Below are positions 7,341 to 14,058 of a stretch of 14,660 bases of DNA, one piece after another. Position 1 is the stretch's first letter; each line of letters starts with the position of its first letter. The stretch is taken from contig JBFMAU010000165.1 in NCBI GenBank assembly GCA_040755335.1, positions 1 to 14,660 of the forward strand. Direction: 5' to 3'. The translations under genes were made by a program, and so were the position numbers. The stretch is from UBA7656 sp040755335. GTDB lineage: Bacteria > Acidobacteriota > Blastocatellia > UBA7656. Under the pieces are notes generated by a model that was not told where the DNA came from, made no database searches, and saw nothing but the letters and a program-made list of their open reading frames with translations.

Positions 7341-8429
7341 ATGTCCGAGCAAATTGAGTTAGTGGTTTCATTGCTGCTGTCTCTGCTGGTGCTGATCGCC
7401 ATAGCCCTGCCCGTGGGGTTTGTGCCGGCGATGATCGCCAAAAAGAAGGGGCGCAGTCTGGCGCTGTGGTGGATGTACGGCACCTTCGCTATCTTCTTCG
7501 CCGAAGCGGCTCTCGTCGTGTGGTGGACTTATGATATGCCGTTCAATAACTGGATGGCGTTGTTGCTGCCCATCGGACTGGGCTTGATCATAGGCCCCAT
7601 GGTTCACTCGGTGCAGGCGACGCCCGCCGTGCTGACAAAAGAACAGTCAGCGCCGATGATGTTCGGTCAGTTGGTCGAATCCTCTCCCAATCGAGTGGGC
7701 GATGACCGGCTGATATACTTCTTCGACACGATGGGCATCTGGGCCACGCTGGCTTTCGTTATAATCGCCACGACCGGCATATTGCTTATCAACGCAAGTC
7801 TCAGCACGACGGATGAGCAGGTCACACTTCTGGCCGCTCCCCCGCCGCCGCCTCCTCCTCCCCCTCCGGCTGCTCCGGCTCCTGTTCAGAAGGTGGTTAA
7901 AGTCGAGGCACCGACGGGCTTCGTGGCAGCCAAAGAGCCGCCCAAAGAGATCAAACCTCCTTCAACGGCTCCGCCCGTAATCAATACCGGGCAGGGCGTC
8001 ACGGGAGGACAGGAAGGCGGAGTTCCGGGAGGGGTTCCCGGTGGAGTTCCCGGCGGAGTTCCGGGCGGGCTGGTAGGAGCGACAGGGCCTACGGACCCGC
8101 CGCCGCCTCCTCCGCCGCCGGAGGAGAAGAAGCCTGAACCGCCCAAGATGATTCGCAAGTCGGGCGGTGTGCTTTCGGGCGAAGCCATACGCCGCACGCA
8201 ACCTCCTTATCCGCCGCTTGCGAAAGCGGCAAGAGTATCGGGCGCGGTCGTCGTCGAGATCACAATCGACGAGCAAGGCAATGTCATCTCGGCCCGCGCC
8301 ATGTCAGGCCACCCGCTGCTCAAGGATGCGGCAGTGTCGGCAGCGCGCGGCTGGAAGTTCAGGCCCACTCTGTTGAGCGGTCAGCCTGTGAAGGTAATCG
8401 GCACGATCACCTTCAACTTCACACCATAA
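7341..8429 (+). CDS. tonB: TonB-family energy transducer with a polytopic N-terminus
   Basis: The C-terminal 80 residues are a TonB C-terminal domain: QPPYPPLAKAARVSGAVVVE (287-306), IDEQGNVISARAMSGHPLLK, AAVSAARGWKFRPTLL, and a closing beta-strand GTITFNF. It would contact TonB boxes of outer-membrane receptors and deliver energy from ExbB/ExbD. The N-terminus is unusual. Instead of one anchor helix it has about four hydrophobic segments (about 6-30, 42-62, 70-88, 131-151), with the Lys-rich loop AKKKG at 33-37. A periplasmic spanner follows with ten consecutive prolines (167-176), four Val-Pro-Gly-Gly units (228-243), and a second run of eight prolines (253-260). I chose the ATG at 7341 because GGAGGT lies six bases upstream. 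It heads tonB-exbB-exbD-exbD-TPR. Substrate specificity cannot be inferred. Confidence 0.88.
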   Translation: MSEQIELVVSLLLSLLVLIAIALPVGFVPAMIAKKKGRSLALWWMYGTFAIFFAEAALVVWWTYDMPFNNWMALLLPIGLGLIIGPMVHSVQATPAVLTKEQSAPMMFGQLVESSPNRVGDDRLIYFFDTMGIWATLAFVIIATTGILLINASLSTTDEQVTLLAAPPPPPPPPPPAAPAPVQKVVKVEAPTGFVAAKEPPKEIKPPSTAPPVINTGQGVTGGQEGGVPGGVPGGVPGGVPGGLVGATGPTDPPPPPPPPEEKKPEPPKMIRKSGGVLSGEAIRRTQPPYPPLAKAARVSGAVVVEITIDEQGNVISARAMSGHPLLKDAAVSAARGWKFRPTLLSGQPVKVIGTITFNFTP

Positions 8430-8442
8430 GCTTTTTTTCAGC

Positions 8443-8468
8443 AGCCGGAAGCCTCACGGCTTCCGGCT
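8443..8468. other. Perfect 11-bp hairpin between tonB and exbB
   Basis: AGCCGGAAGCC (8443-8453), loop TCAC (8454-8457), and GGCTTCCGGCT (8458-8468) form a perfect stem. A run of seven T precedes it (8432-8438) and only three T (8468-8470) follow, so it is a poor intrinsic terminator on the plus strand. As it sits inside an apparent operon, a partial terminator or an mRNA-stability element that sets the tonB:exbB ratio is plausible. Confidence 0.7.
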
Positions 8469-8511
8469 TTCAGAGGACTAAAACTAAATTGACTTTGGAG
8501 GGTTTCTACCG

Positions 8512-9258
8512 ATGCTACTGACAAATATTTGGCTCGCGGGCTCGAAGCTCGCCTTCGTTTTGTTCCAGGAAAGTTCGGCCCAGACAGAAGACTTTTCGCT
8601 GTGGGGCATGATCCAGAAGATGGAATGGCCCGCGATTGTCGTCGCAATCGTTCTGGCATTGATGAGCATGTACTCGATAGCCGTGATGGTCGAGCGATGG
8701 CTCACCTTCAACGCGGCCAAGAATCAGTCTCGCCAGTTCGCGCCTAAAGTCGCGCAGGCTCTTCGCGAAAATCGAATCGATGAAGCGATAGCCATCTCTG
8801 ACCGTCACAAGAAATCTCATCTGGCTATGGTCGTCAACGCAGGCCTTCAGGAATTCCAGGCTCATCAGGCAGGGGCAGACATCCCCGGCACCACTATGGA
8901 CGCCGCTCGTCGCGCCCTTCAACGCGCGACCGCCCTCAAGACTGCCGAACTCAAACGCGGTCTTTCAGGACTGGCTACGATCGGCTCGACCGCCCCGTTC
9001 GTGGGACTGCTGGGAACGGTCGTCGGCATCATCAACGCCTTCCAGGGCATGAAATCGGCGGAAGGGACAGGCATCTCGGCGGTCGCAGGCGGAATATCCG
9101 AAGCTCTGATCGAAACCGCGTTCGGACTCCTCGTGGCGATTCCGGCTGTGTGGGCCTTCAACATCTTCCAGAACAAGGTCGAATCGTTCACCATCGAAAT
9201 GGACAACTCCTCTTCAGAGTTGATCGATTACTTCATCAAGCGCCGCGAATTGAGGTGA
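8512..9258 (+). CDS. exbB: ExbB/TolQ/MotA-family proton channel subunit
   Basis: This 248-residue inner-membrane protein would form the pentameric proton channel of the TonB motor. It has the usual three membrane helices: about 41-60 followed by the conserved MVERW (59-63), TIGSTAPFVGLLGTVVGII (156-174), and ALIETAFGLLVAIPAVWAF (198-216). A long cytoplasmic stretch lies between the first two. The two C-terminal helices carry the Gly-rich, Thr- and Ala-containing signature of the MotA_TolQ_ExbB family. An N-terminal extension with a weakly hydrophobic segment (about 3-18) precedes the first helix and could be a signal-like region. GGAGGG lies nine bases before the ATG. The stop is only four bases from the next gene, exbD. 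TolQ is the alternative name, but the adjacent tonB favours ExbB. Confidence 0.93.
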   Translation: MLLTNIWLAGSKLAFVLFQESSAQTEDFSLWGMIQKMEWPAIVVAIVLALMSMYSIAVMVERWLTFNAAKNQSRQFAPKVAQALRENRIDEAIAISDRHKKSHLAMVVNAGLQEFQAHQAGADIPGTTMDAARRALQRATALKTAELKRGLSGLATIGSTAPFVGLLGTVVGIINAFQGMKSAEGTGISAVAGGISEALIETAFGLLVAIPAVWAFNIFQNKVESFTIEMDNSSSELIDYFIKRRELR

Positions 9259-9262
9259 TGCT

Positions 9263-9721
9263 ATGGGAATGGCAGTAGGTGGAGGAGAAGGCGACAATAA
9301 ATTCGTCGCCGATATCAACGTGACTCCAATGGTAGACGTGATGCTGGTGCTGCTCATAATTTTCATGGTCGTAGCTCCCCTGCTCCAGAGCGGAGTGAGC
9401 GTCGCGCTGCCTAAATCGAAATACCCCGATCCTGATCCCAACATAATCAAGGACACTTCAGCCGTCGTGGCTATCCCTGGCGGAGGCGACAGCCGAATCT
9501 ATATCGGGCGCGACCCTGTCCCACTTGAAGACCTCGGCCAGAGGATCAGGAACATACTCAAGGACAAACAGCCCCAGGATCAGGTCGTTTACATCAAGGC
9601 CGGAAAGCTCGTTAAATACGGCACGGTCGTCGAGGTAATAGACAAAATCCGTGAGGCTCAGTTCGAGAGGATCGGACTGGTGTCGGAGAAGGAAAAGGAA
9701 AGTCAGGGGTCGAGCCAGTAG
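9263..9721 (+). CDS. exbD: ExbD/TolR-family protein (first copy)
   Basis: ExbD forms the dimeric shaft within the ExbB channel. This 152-residue protein has a short Gly-rich cytoplasmic N-terminus, then DINVTPMVDVMLVLLIIFMV (17-36), the family signature with Asp25 as the proton-carrying residue in the single membrane helix. A periplasmic domain follows with VYIKAGKLVKYGTVVEVIDK (108-127). A GAGGTG Shine-Dalgarno inside the end of exbB lies five bases ahead of the ATG at 9263, indicating translational coupling. A second in-frame ATG at 9269 would shorten it by two residues. The tail (136-152) is Glu/Lys/Ser-rich and probably disordered. Confidence 0.94.
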   Translation: MGMAVGGGEGDNKFVADINVTPMVDVMLVLLIIFMVVAPLLQSGVSVALPKSKYPDPDPNIIKDTSAVVAIPGGGDSRIYIGRDPVPLEDLGQRIRNILKDKQPQDQVVYIKAGKLVKYGTVVEVIDKIREAQFERIGLVSEKEKESQGSSQ

Positions 9722-9732
9722 TCGCTGATATA

Positions 9733-9753
9733 GCGCAATCTGGCAGATTGCGC
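9733..9753. repeat. Short palindromic repeat, copy C (GCGCAATCT-GGC-AGATTGCGC)
   Basis: A perfect nine-base stem with a three-base loop lies ten bases after the first exbD stop. Its core GCGCAA...TTGCGC is shared with the other short palindromes in this window, although the loop differs. No T-run follows. Confidence 0.7.
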
Positions 9754-9781
9754 ACGCTCCGAAAGTACGAACATTGGGGAC

Positions 9782-9804
9782 AACGCAAGTTCGTCTTGCG
9801 CCAC
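9782..9804. repeat. Short palindromic repeat, copy B (AACGCAAG-loop-CTTGCGCCAC type)
   Basis: This matches the copy at 5382-5404 at 22 of 23 positions: stem CGCAAG/CTTGCG, loop TTCGT, then the same CCAC flank. It lies only 28 bases after copy C, in the 124-base gap that separates the two exbD genes, which suggests that this gap was widened by repeat insertion. Confidence 0.75.
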
Positions 9805-9812
9805 ATTTACTC

Positions 9813-9845
9813 AGGAGGATGTTGCCAGAGGCAACTTGAAAAAGT
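9813..9845 (+). promoter_or_regulatory. Ribosome binding site of second exbD with an intervening hairpin
   Basis: A strong AGGAGG (9813-9818) stands 27 bases before the ATG at 9846, too far for direct initiation. Between them is a perfect hairpin GTTGCC-AGA-GGCAAC (9821-9835). If folded, the effective spacing falls to about 12 bases. An in-frame TGA at 9837-9839 rules out a start closer to the AGGAGG. Confidence 0.5.
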
Positions 9846-10304
9846 ATGGCACACGGTGAAGCTGAAGAAATACCGGGCAGTAGAAAACTGGGGCTTGCGC
9901 CTCCAAATATCAACGTCACGCCGCTCATCGACGTGCTTCTGGTGCTGCTGATCATCTTCATGGTCATTCAGCCCCAGAAGGAAGCCAAGTTCGAATCTCA
10001 GATACCTCAAAAGCCGCAGGAGGAGGACAAAATGGCCCCCGTGCCTCCGGCAGACCTGCTGATGGTCGATGTAAAAACGGGCGTCGCTTTGGATCAGATG
10101 GTCGAACTCAACTCCAAACCCTACGCTTTGATCGATCTGGGCAAGGTACTCAAAGAACTCCTTGAGCAGAGACCGAGCGACAACCGGGCGGTGTTTTTGA
10201 AAGCGCCTAAAGACAAACCCTACGGTGACATCGTCTATGTGATAGATGTACTCAAGGGCGCGGGCGCTCAACCCATAGGTCTGCAAATCGATTATCTGCA
10301 ATAG
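9846..10304 (+). CDS. exbD: ExbD/TolR-family protein (second copy)
   Basis: This is a second 152-residue ExbD-like subunit, clearly diverged from the first. The signature NINVTPLIDVLLVLLIIFMV (21-40) places the conserved Asp at residue 29 in the single membrane helix. The periplasmic part begins with a Gln/Pro/Lys/Glu-rich linker (42-64) and ends with AVFLKAPKDKPYGDIVYVID, parallel to VYIKAGK...YGTVVEVIDK in the first copy. Two exbD genes beside one exbB suggest a heterodimeric shaft or alternative partners. The only usable start is the ATG at 9846, reached through a hairpin-separated Shine-Dalgarno. The next gene begins 17 bases after its stop. Confidence 0.93.
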   Translation: MAHGEAEEIPGSRKLGLAPPNINVTPLIDVLLVLLIIFMVIQPQKEAKFESQIPQKPQEEDKMAPVPPADLLMVDVKTGVALDQMVELNSKPYALIDLGKVLKELLEQRPSDNRAVFLKAPKDKPYGDIVYVIDVLKGAGAQPIGLQIDYLQ

Positions 10305-10321
10305 CACAGGAGGAAGTCGCT

Positions 10322-11113
10322 TTGGACAAGAGAAAGTTTCTTTTACTGACGATGGCTCTGGTGGCTCTGGCCTTCTCGCAGGGGTGCGTCATCAACAAGC
10401 TTCGCGCGAAGGCCAGCCTCAATGACGGCGCGAGGGAATTCAACAAGGGCCGTTACGAGGCGGCTCAGGAGAAATTCGAGTTCGCAATGAAGTTGAGTCC
10501 CGATCTGGCAAACGCGCAGCTATTCTACGCGCGAGCCCTCAACTCGCGCTTCGATCAGGAATTGACCGAAGACCTGGGACTCAAAGCCATAGAAGCTTAC
10601 GAGACCATAGTCCGCAGCAATCAATCCAACCACGACGCGGTAGACAAGGCGCTGGCCTTTCAGTCGAACGTCTATGATCAACTCTCGCGCGTGGCTCCAG
10701 ATAAAAGCGAGCTTTACAAGGAGAAGAGCCGCGAAATCGTCCTCAAACGCGGCGAGCTTCCCGGAGCCACTGCCAACACGAAGGCCATTGTTTACCACAA
10801 ACTCGGCGCTGATTACTGGCACGAGTGCTATCACGAGGTGAGCGCGCCTTACATCGCTCGCAAGCAGGCTATCCCGCCTGAAGCTCAGGAGCGAATGAGG
10901 TCGCTCATACGAAAAGCGCACGAATACCTCAACAAGGCCATCGCCGTCGATCCGCAGTATGCGGATGCCTACTTCTACGAAAAGCTGGTCTTGCTCGAAG
11001 AGTTGAAGCTGGAAACCAACCCTGCCAAGCAAAACGAATTGAAGGCGCAGGTCAAGAAGTTGGAAGACATTTACCTGCAAATGCTAAAGCAGAAACAACA
11101 GCAGTCGAGTTAG
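10322..11113 (+). CDS. TPR-repeat lipoprotein
   Basis: A 263-residue predicted lipoprotein. The start is TTG at 10322, with AGGAGG eight bases upstream; an ATG at 10352 would remove the basic n-region of the signal peptide. MDKRKFLLLTMALVALAFSQ precedes Gly21-Cys22, a lipobox-like site. Tetratricopeptide units are visible at about 36-72 (AREFNKGRYEAAQEKFEFAM followed by LSPDLANAQLFYARAL), 88-120 (AIEAYETIVRSN...), and 210-245 (AHEYLNKAIAVDPQYADAYF). A helical, Lys/Gln-rich C-terminus ends the protein. TPR proteins are often the periplasmic partners of TonB/ExbBD complexes, so it may scaffold this system, but no specific role can be assigned. It is the last gene before an intrinsic-terminator-like hairpin. 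Confidence 0.85.
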   Translation: MDKRKFLLLTMALVALAFSQGCVINKLRAKASLNDGAREFNKGRYEAAQEKFEFAMKLSPDLANAQLFYARALNSRFDQELTEDLGLKAIEAYETIVRSNQSNHDAVDKALAFQSNVYDQLSRVAPDKSELYKEKSREIVLKRGELPGATANTKAIVYHKLGADYWHECYHEVSAPYIARKQAIPPEAQERMRSLIRKAHEYLNKAIAVDPQYADAYFYEKLVLLEELKLETNPAKQNELKAQVKKLEDIYLQMLKQKQQQSS

Positions 11114-11137
11114 ACTGCTCAGACGGCGGCTTTCTTG

Positions 11138-11146
11138 TGCTAGAAT
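11138..11146 (+). promoter_or_regulatory. Candidate extended -10 promoter element for rel
   Basis: TGC-TAGAAT at 11138-11146 fits an extended -10 (TGnTATAAT). No convincing -35 lies 16-18 bases upstream. A start at about 11152-11154 would place the following hairpin at the very 5' end of the rel mRNA, leaving about 27 bases before the start codon. Confidence 0.35.
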
Positions 11147-11148
11147 CG

Positions 11149-11179
11149 AGGGTGGCGTTCGCGCCGCCCTTTTTCTTTT
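11149..11179 (+). terminator. Intrinsic terminator-like hairpin abutting the rel start codon
   Basis: AGGGTGGCG (11149-11157), loop TTCG (11158-11161), and CGCCGCCCT (11162-11170) form a nine-base stem with one T-G wobble, followed by TTTTCTTTT (11171-11179). This is a strong rho-independent terminator for the TonB operon, whose last stop is at 11113. Its T-run ends directly against the A of the rel ATG at 11180. Confidence 0.8.
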
Positions 11180-13363
11180 ATGATTCGGTTCGAGGAAATA
11201 ATCGATAAGGTTCGACAGCAGCACCCCGACGCCGATCTGGAAATGCTGCGCCGAGCCTATCTCTTCTCAGCCCGCCAGCATCGCGGCCAGACGCGAAAAT
11301 CGGGCGAGCCATATCTGGTTCATCCTCTCGAAGTCGCTAACATCCTCGCCGAACTCAAACTCGATCCCATCTGCGTCGTAACGGGCCTGCTTCACGACAT
11401 AGTGGAAGACACAGACACCAGCATCGAAACCATAGAGGAGTATTTCGGAAATGAAATCGCTCATCTCGTAGACGGGCTGACCAAGATTGCAAAACTCAAA
11501 CACGCCTCGGCGGAAGAACAACAGGCGCTCAATATGCGCAAGATGCTGCTCGCTATGGTAGATGATGTGCGCGTCATACTGGTCAAACTCGCCGACCGCC
11601 TCCACAACATGCGCACGCTTCAATATCTGGCCACAGAAAAACGTCGGCGCATAGCTCAGGAAACTCTGGACGTATACGCCCCGATAGCTCACCGCCTGGG
11701 GATGGCCCGCGTCAGAGGCGAGCTTGAAGACCTCGCCTTCAAATACCTTGAGCCGGAAGAGTACGCAAAGCTGACGGAACTGATCGAGAGTCGCCGCTCG
11801 CGTCTGGAAGGGTTTCTCGACGAGATAAAGAAAAAGATCACCGGGATGATGAGCGAGTCAGGCATAGAGGTTTTGCAGATCGAAGGGCGAATCAAGCGGC
11901 TCTTTTCCATCTATCAAAAAGTCAAACGCCAGCGCATAACCATCGATCAGGTTTATGATCTTGTGGCCGTCCGTCTGATCACCGAATCCGTCAAAGACTG
12001 CTATGCCGCGCTCGGCGTCATCCACCACGCCTGGAAGCCTATACCCACAAGGTTCAAGGACTGGATAGCCATACCGCGCGAGAACTTTTATCAATCGCTT
12101 CACACATCGGTCGTGGGCGACGGAGGCCAGCCCTTCGAGGTTCAGATTCGCACGGGCGAGATGCACCTCATAGCTGAAGAAGGAATAGCCGCGCACTGGA
12201 AATACAAAGAGGGCCGTCGCGGGACTCACACCGACGAGGATCAGGCTTTCATGTGGCTCAAGCGGCTGGTCGAGTGGCAGCGCGAGGTCAAGGATTCGCG
12301 CGAGTTTCTCGATTCGCTCAAGCTCGATCTTTACCCGACCGATGTCTACTGCTTCACGCCCAAGGGCAAAGTCATAGAACTGCCCAAGGGGGCGACCCCC
12401 GTCGATTTCGCTTTTGAAATTCACACCGAAGTCGGTCTTTCGTGCAACGGCGCGAAGGTCAACGGGAGAATAGTGCCTCTGCGCTATCAATTGAGAAACG
12501 GCGATGTGGTCGAGATACTGACTTCGCCCTCCGCGCGCCCCTCGCGCGACTGGATGAATTTTCTCAAGACATCGCGGGCGCGCTCGAAGGTTCGCCACTA
12601 TCTGGCCGACAGCGAGAGAGAGACGGCCATAGAGTTGGGCCGGAAAGTTTTCGAGAAGGAAGCCGACCGATTTCGAATAAATCTGAAAAAGATTCTCTCG
12701 ACAGGCGAGATGGATCGCATCGCGCCCGAATACGGCTGCGCGAGGTCGGACGATCTGCTCGCAGCCATGGGCTACGGCAAGGTGATGCCGCGAAACGTCA
12801 TCGCAAAACTTCTCCCGCCTGATCGCGCAAATGAGATCAATGAAGAGAAGCGGCCCACCTTCAAACAGGTGGTGAAGAAAGTCCTCGGACTTCAGGACAG
12901 GATAGTGGTCAAGGGGATAGATGACATCATGGTTTATCGCGCCCGCTGCTGCAATCCTATCCGTGGCGAAGCATTGCTCGGCTACATCACGCGAGGCAAG
13001 GGCGTGGCAGTTCATTCGCGCAGATGCCCCAACGCGCCTTCCCTGCTCGTCAACCCCGAGCGAATTATCGAGGTCGAATGGGCCAAAGCGGACGGAGCCA
13101 ACCCTGACGCATACCCAGTGACGATCCGACTAATCACCGAGAACCGCCCCGGCATGGTCGCCGATGTAACGCAGGCCATCGCGGGAGTAGGGACGAACAT
13201 ACTGGATATTCGCGCTTCGGTAGATGAAGACGGACATGGAAGGCTAGTAATAACGGCTGAGATATTCGACCTCAAGCATCTGGAGAAACTCATCGGCGCG
13301 ATCAAGGCTGTAAAGGGCGTGATGGATGTAGAGCGAATGACCGGCGAGCCTGTTGAGACGTGA
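11180..13363 (+). CDS. relA: Bifunctional (p)ppGpp synthetase/hydrolase, RelA/SpoT family
   Basis: Rel makes and degrades the stringent-response alarmone (p)ppGpp in the cytoplasm. The 727 residues show the full long-RSH layout. The HD hydrolase has His48, LLHDIVEDT (70-78) and LADRLHN (137-143). The synthetase domain (about 235-345) has RFKD at 291-294, YQSLHTSV (304-311) and EVQIRTGEMH (320-329). TGS spans about 388-448. The zinc-finger/RIS region has Cys590-Cys591, His612 and Cys616. The ACT domain covers about 647-720. Intact HDxxED indicates an active hydrolase, and RFKD rather than ExDD is the mark of bifunctional Rel/SpoT. The start MIRFEEIIDKVRQQHPDADL matches the family's N-terminus, so 11180 is secure although no Shine-Dalgarno is present: the bases before it are a terminator T-run. 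Confidence 0.97.
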   Translation: MIRFEEIIDKVRQQHPDADLEMLRRAYLFSARQHRGQTRKSGEPYLVHPLEVANILAELKLDPICVVTGLLHDIVEDTDTSIETIEEYFGNEIAHLVDGLTKIAKLKHASAEEQQALNMRKMLLAMVDDVRVILVKLADRLHNMRTLQYLATEKRRRIAQETLDVYAPIAHRLGMARVRGELEDLAFKYLEPEEYAKLTELIESRRSRLEGFLDEIKKKITGMMSESGIEVLQIEGRIKRLFSIYQKVKRQRITIDQVYDLVAVRLITESVKDCYAALGVIHHAWKPIPTRFKDWIAIPRENFYQSLHTSVVGDGGQPFEVQIRTGEMHLIAEEGIAAHWKYKEGRRGTHTDEDQAFMWLKRLVEWQREVKDSREFLDSLKLDLYPTDVYCFTPKGKVIELPKGATPVDFAFEIHTEVGLSCNGAKVNGRIVPLRYQLRNGDVVEILTSPSARPSRDWMNFLKTSRARSKVRHYLADSERETAIELGRKVFEKEADRFRINLKKILSTGEMDRIAPEYGCARSDDLLAAMGYGKVMPRNVIAKLLPPDRANEINEEKRPTFKQVVKKVLGLQDRIVVKGIDDIMVYRARCCNPIRGEALLGYITRGKGVAVHSRRCPNAPSLLVNPERIIEVEWAKADGANPDAYPVTIRLITENRPGMVADVTQAIAGVGTNILDIRASVDEDGHGRLVITAEIFDLKHLEKLIGAIKAVKGVMDVERMTGEPVET

Positions 13364-13381
13364 AGGGGAAATGAGAAAACG

Positions 13382-13474
13382 ATGAATCTCAGTTGGTTTG
13401 ATTTGTTGATAGCTCTTGTGATTCTTCTGGCTATAGTCGGCTTGATAGGGGAACGCGCTCGGCGCGCATTGTGA
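13382..13474 (+). CDS. Possible 30-residue single-pass membrane microprotein (CvpA-N-terminus-like)
   Basis: Eighteen bases after rel, an ATG opens a 30-codon frame beginning MNLSWFDLLIALVILLAI and ending in a basic tail (GERARRAL). It is one hydrophobic helix of about 18 residues flanked by polar ends. The opening resembles the start of CvpA-family membrane proteins, but no CvpA continuation is visible in any forward frame downstream. It is therefore either a genuine small membrane protein, a decayed fragment, or chance. An AGGGG lies about 13 bases upstream, a weak spacing for a Shine-Dalgarno. Downstream, 13475-13636 holds no gene. Confidence 0.35.
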   Translation: MNLSWFDLLIALVILLAIVGLIGERARRAL

Positions 13475-13636
13475 CAACAAAACCTATCGATCATTCCGTG
13501 AGATGATCCCGCAATCATGATTTTCCGGCGTTCAAGCCGCTGCAAATCGCAGAACTCCCCGGTGGACAACTGCTGATTCATTTGAGATAATCTGCAATTT
13601 CAACGAGGCAGTTGATTCTTATCCGTGGAGTCAAGG

Positions 13637-14014
13637 ATGAAAGACCGCGTTCAGACCGAACATGCCCCTGCGGCCATCGGCCCATACTCGCAGGCTGTAA
13701 AAGCCGGGGGACTGGTTTTCGCATCAGGTCAGATACCTCTCGATCCTGCGACGGGACAAATCATCACAGGCACTATCGCGCAGCAGACCGAGCGTGTGCT
13801 TAACAACCTCAAAGCCGTGCTTGAGGCCGCAGGGAGTTCTCTCAGTCGCGTGGTGAAGACGACCGTCTACCTGAAAGACATGAACGACTTCGCCGAAATG
13901 AATGCCGCTTACGGGAAGTTCTTCGGAGAGGTTCCGCCTGCGAGGTCTACCATCGAAGCGGCGCGATTGCCGCGAGATGCGCGAGTCGAAATTGATGTGA
14001 TCGCGTTGCTGTAA
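13637..14014 (+). CDS. ridA: RidA family reactive-intermediate (imine/enamine) deaminase
   Basis: RidA hydrolyses reactive 2-aminoacrylate and related enamines released by PLP enzymes, protecting other PLP enzymes. The 125-residue length is typical. Signature parts are APAAIGPYSQAVKAGGLVFA (10-29) with Tyr17, SGQIPLDPATG (30-40), VVKTTVYLKDMNDFAEMN (72-89), and PPARSTIEAARLPRDARVEID (100-120) with the catalytic-site Arg103 and Glu118. The ATG at 13637 was chosen because GGAG lies six bases ahead and the frame then starts at the normal RidA N-terminus; a GTG at 13625 is overlapped by that ribosome site. It follows rel in the same direction and faces rpmB. Proximity of rel/spoT and ridA occurs elsewhere, for example in pseudomonads as I recall. 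Confidence 0.95.
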   Translation: MKDRVQTEHAPAAIGPYSQAVKAGGLVFASGQIPLDPATGQIITGTIAQQTERVLNNLKAVLEAAGSSLSRVVKTTVYLKDMNDFAEMNAAYGKFFGEVPPARSTIEAARLPRDARVEIDVIALL

Positions 14015-14016
14015 AC

Positions 14017-14040
14017 GGGCGCGCAACGGATTGCGCGCCC
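14017..14040. repeat. Perfect 10-bp hairpin after ridA, short palindrome copy D
   Basis: GGGCGCGCAA, loop CGGA, TTGCGCGCCC form a perfect ten-base stem two bases after the ridA stop. Its first 20 bases recur exactly at 14059-14078. There is no T-run, but as the spacer is convergent it may block 3' exonucleases or act as a weak two-way terminator. Confidence 0.75.
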
Positions 14041-14058
14041 TGAAAGCGCGAGAATCGA

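Noticed and set aside
8443..8470. Intrinsic terminator after tonB
   Set aside because: Only three T follow the stem, and exbB lies immediately downstream with a good ribosome site; kept as an unassigned hairpin.
9738..9951. Open frame of 67 codons on the plus strand in the exbD-exbD gap
   Set aside because: It spans two palindromic repeats and overlaps the second exbD out of frame; no ribosome site or motif.
11858..13015. A 385-codon open frame on the minus strand opposite rel
   Set aside because: It is antisense to the fully conserved synthetase, TGS and zinc regions of rel; no domain or ribosome site supports it.
13475..13636. Continuation of a frameshifted CvpA gene after the 30-residue frame
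   Set aside because: None of the forward frames gives hydrophobic segments or CvpA-like sequence, so a decayed cvpA cannot be supported.
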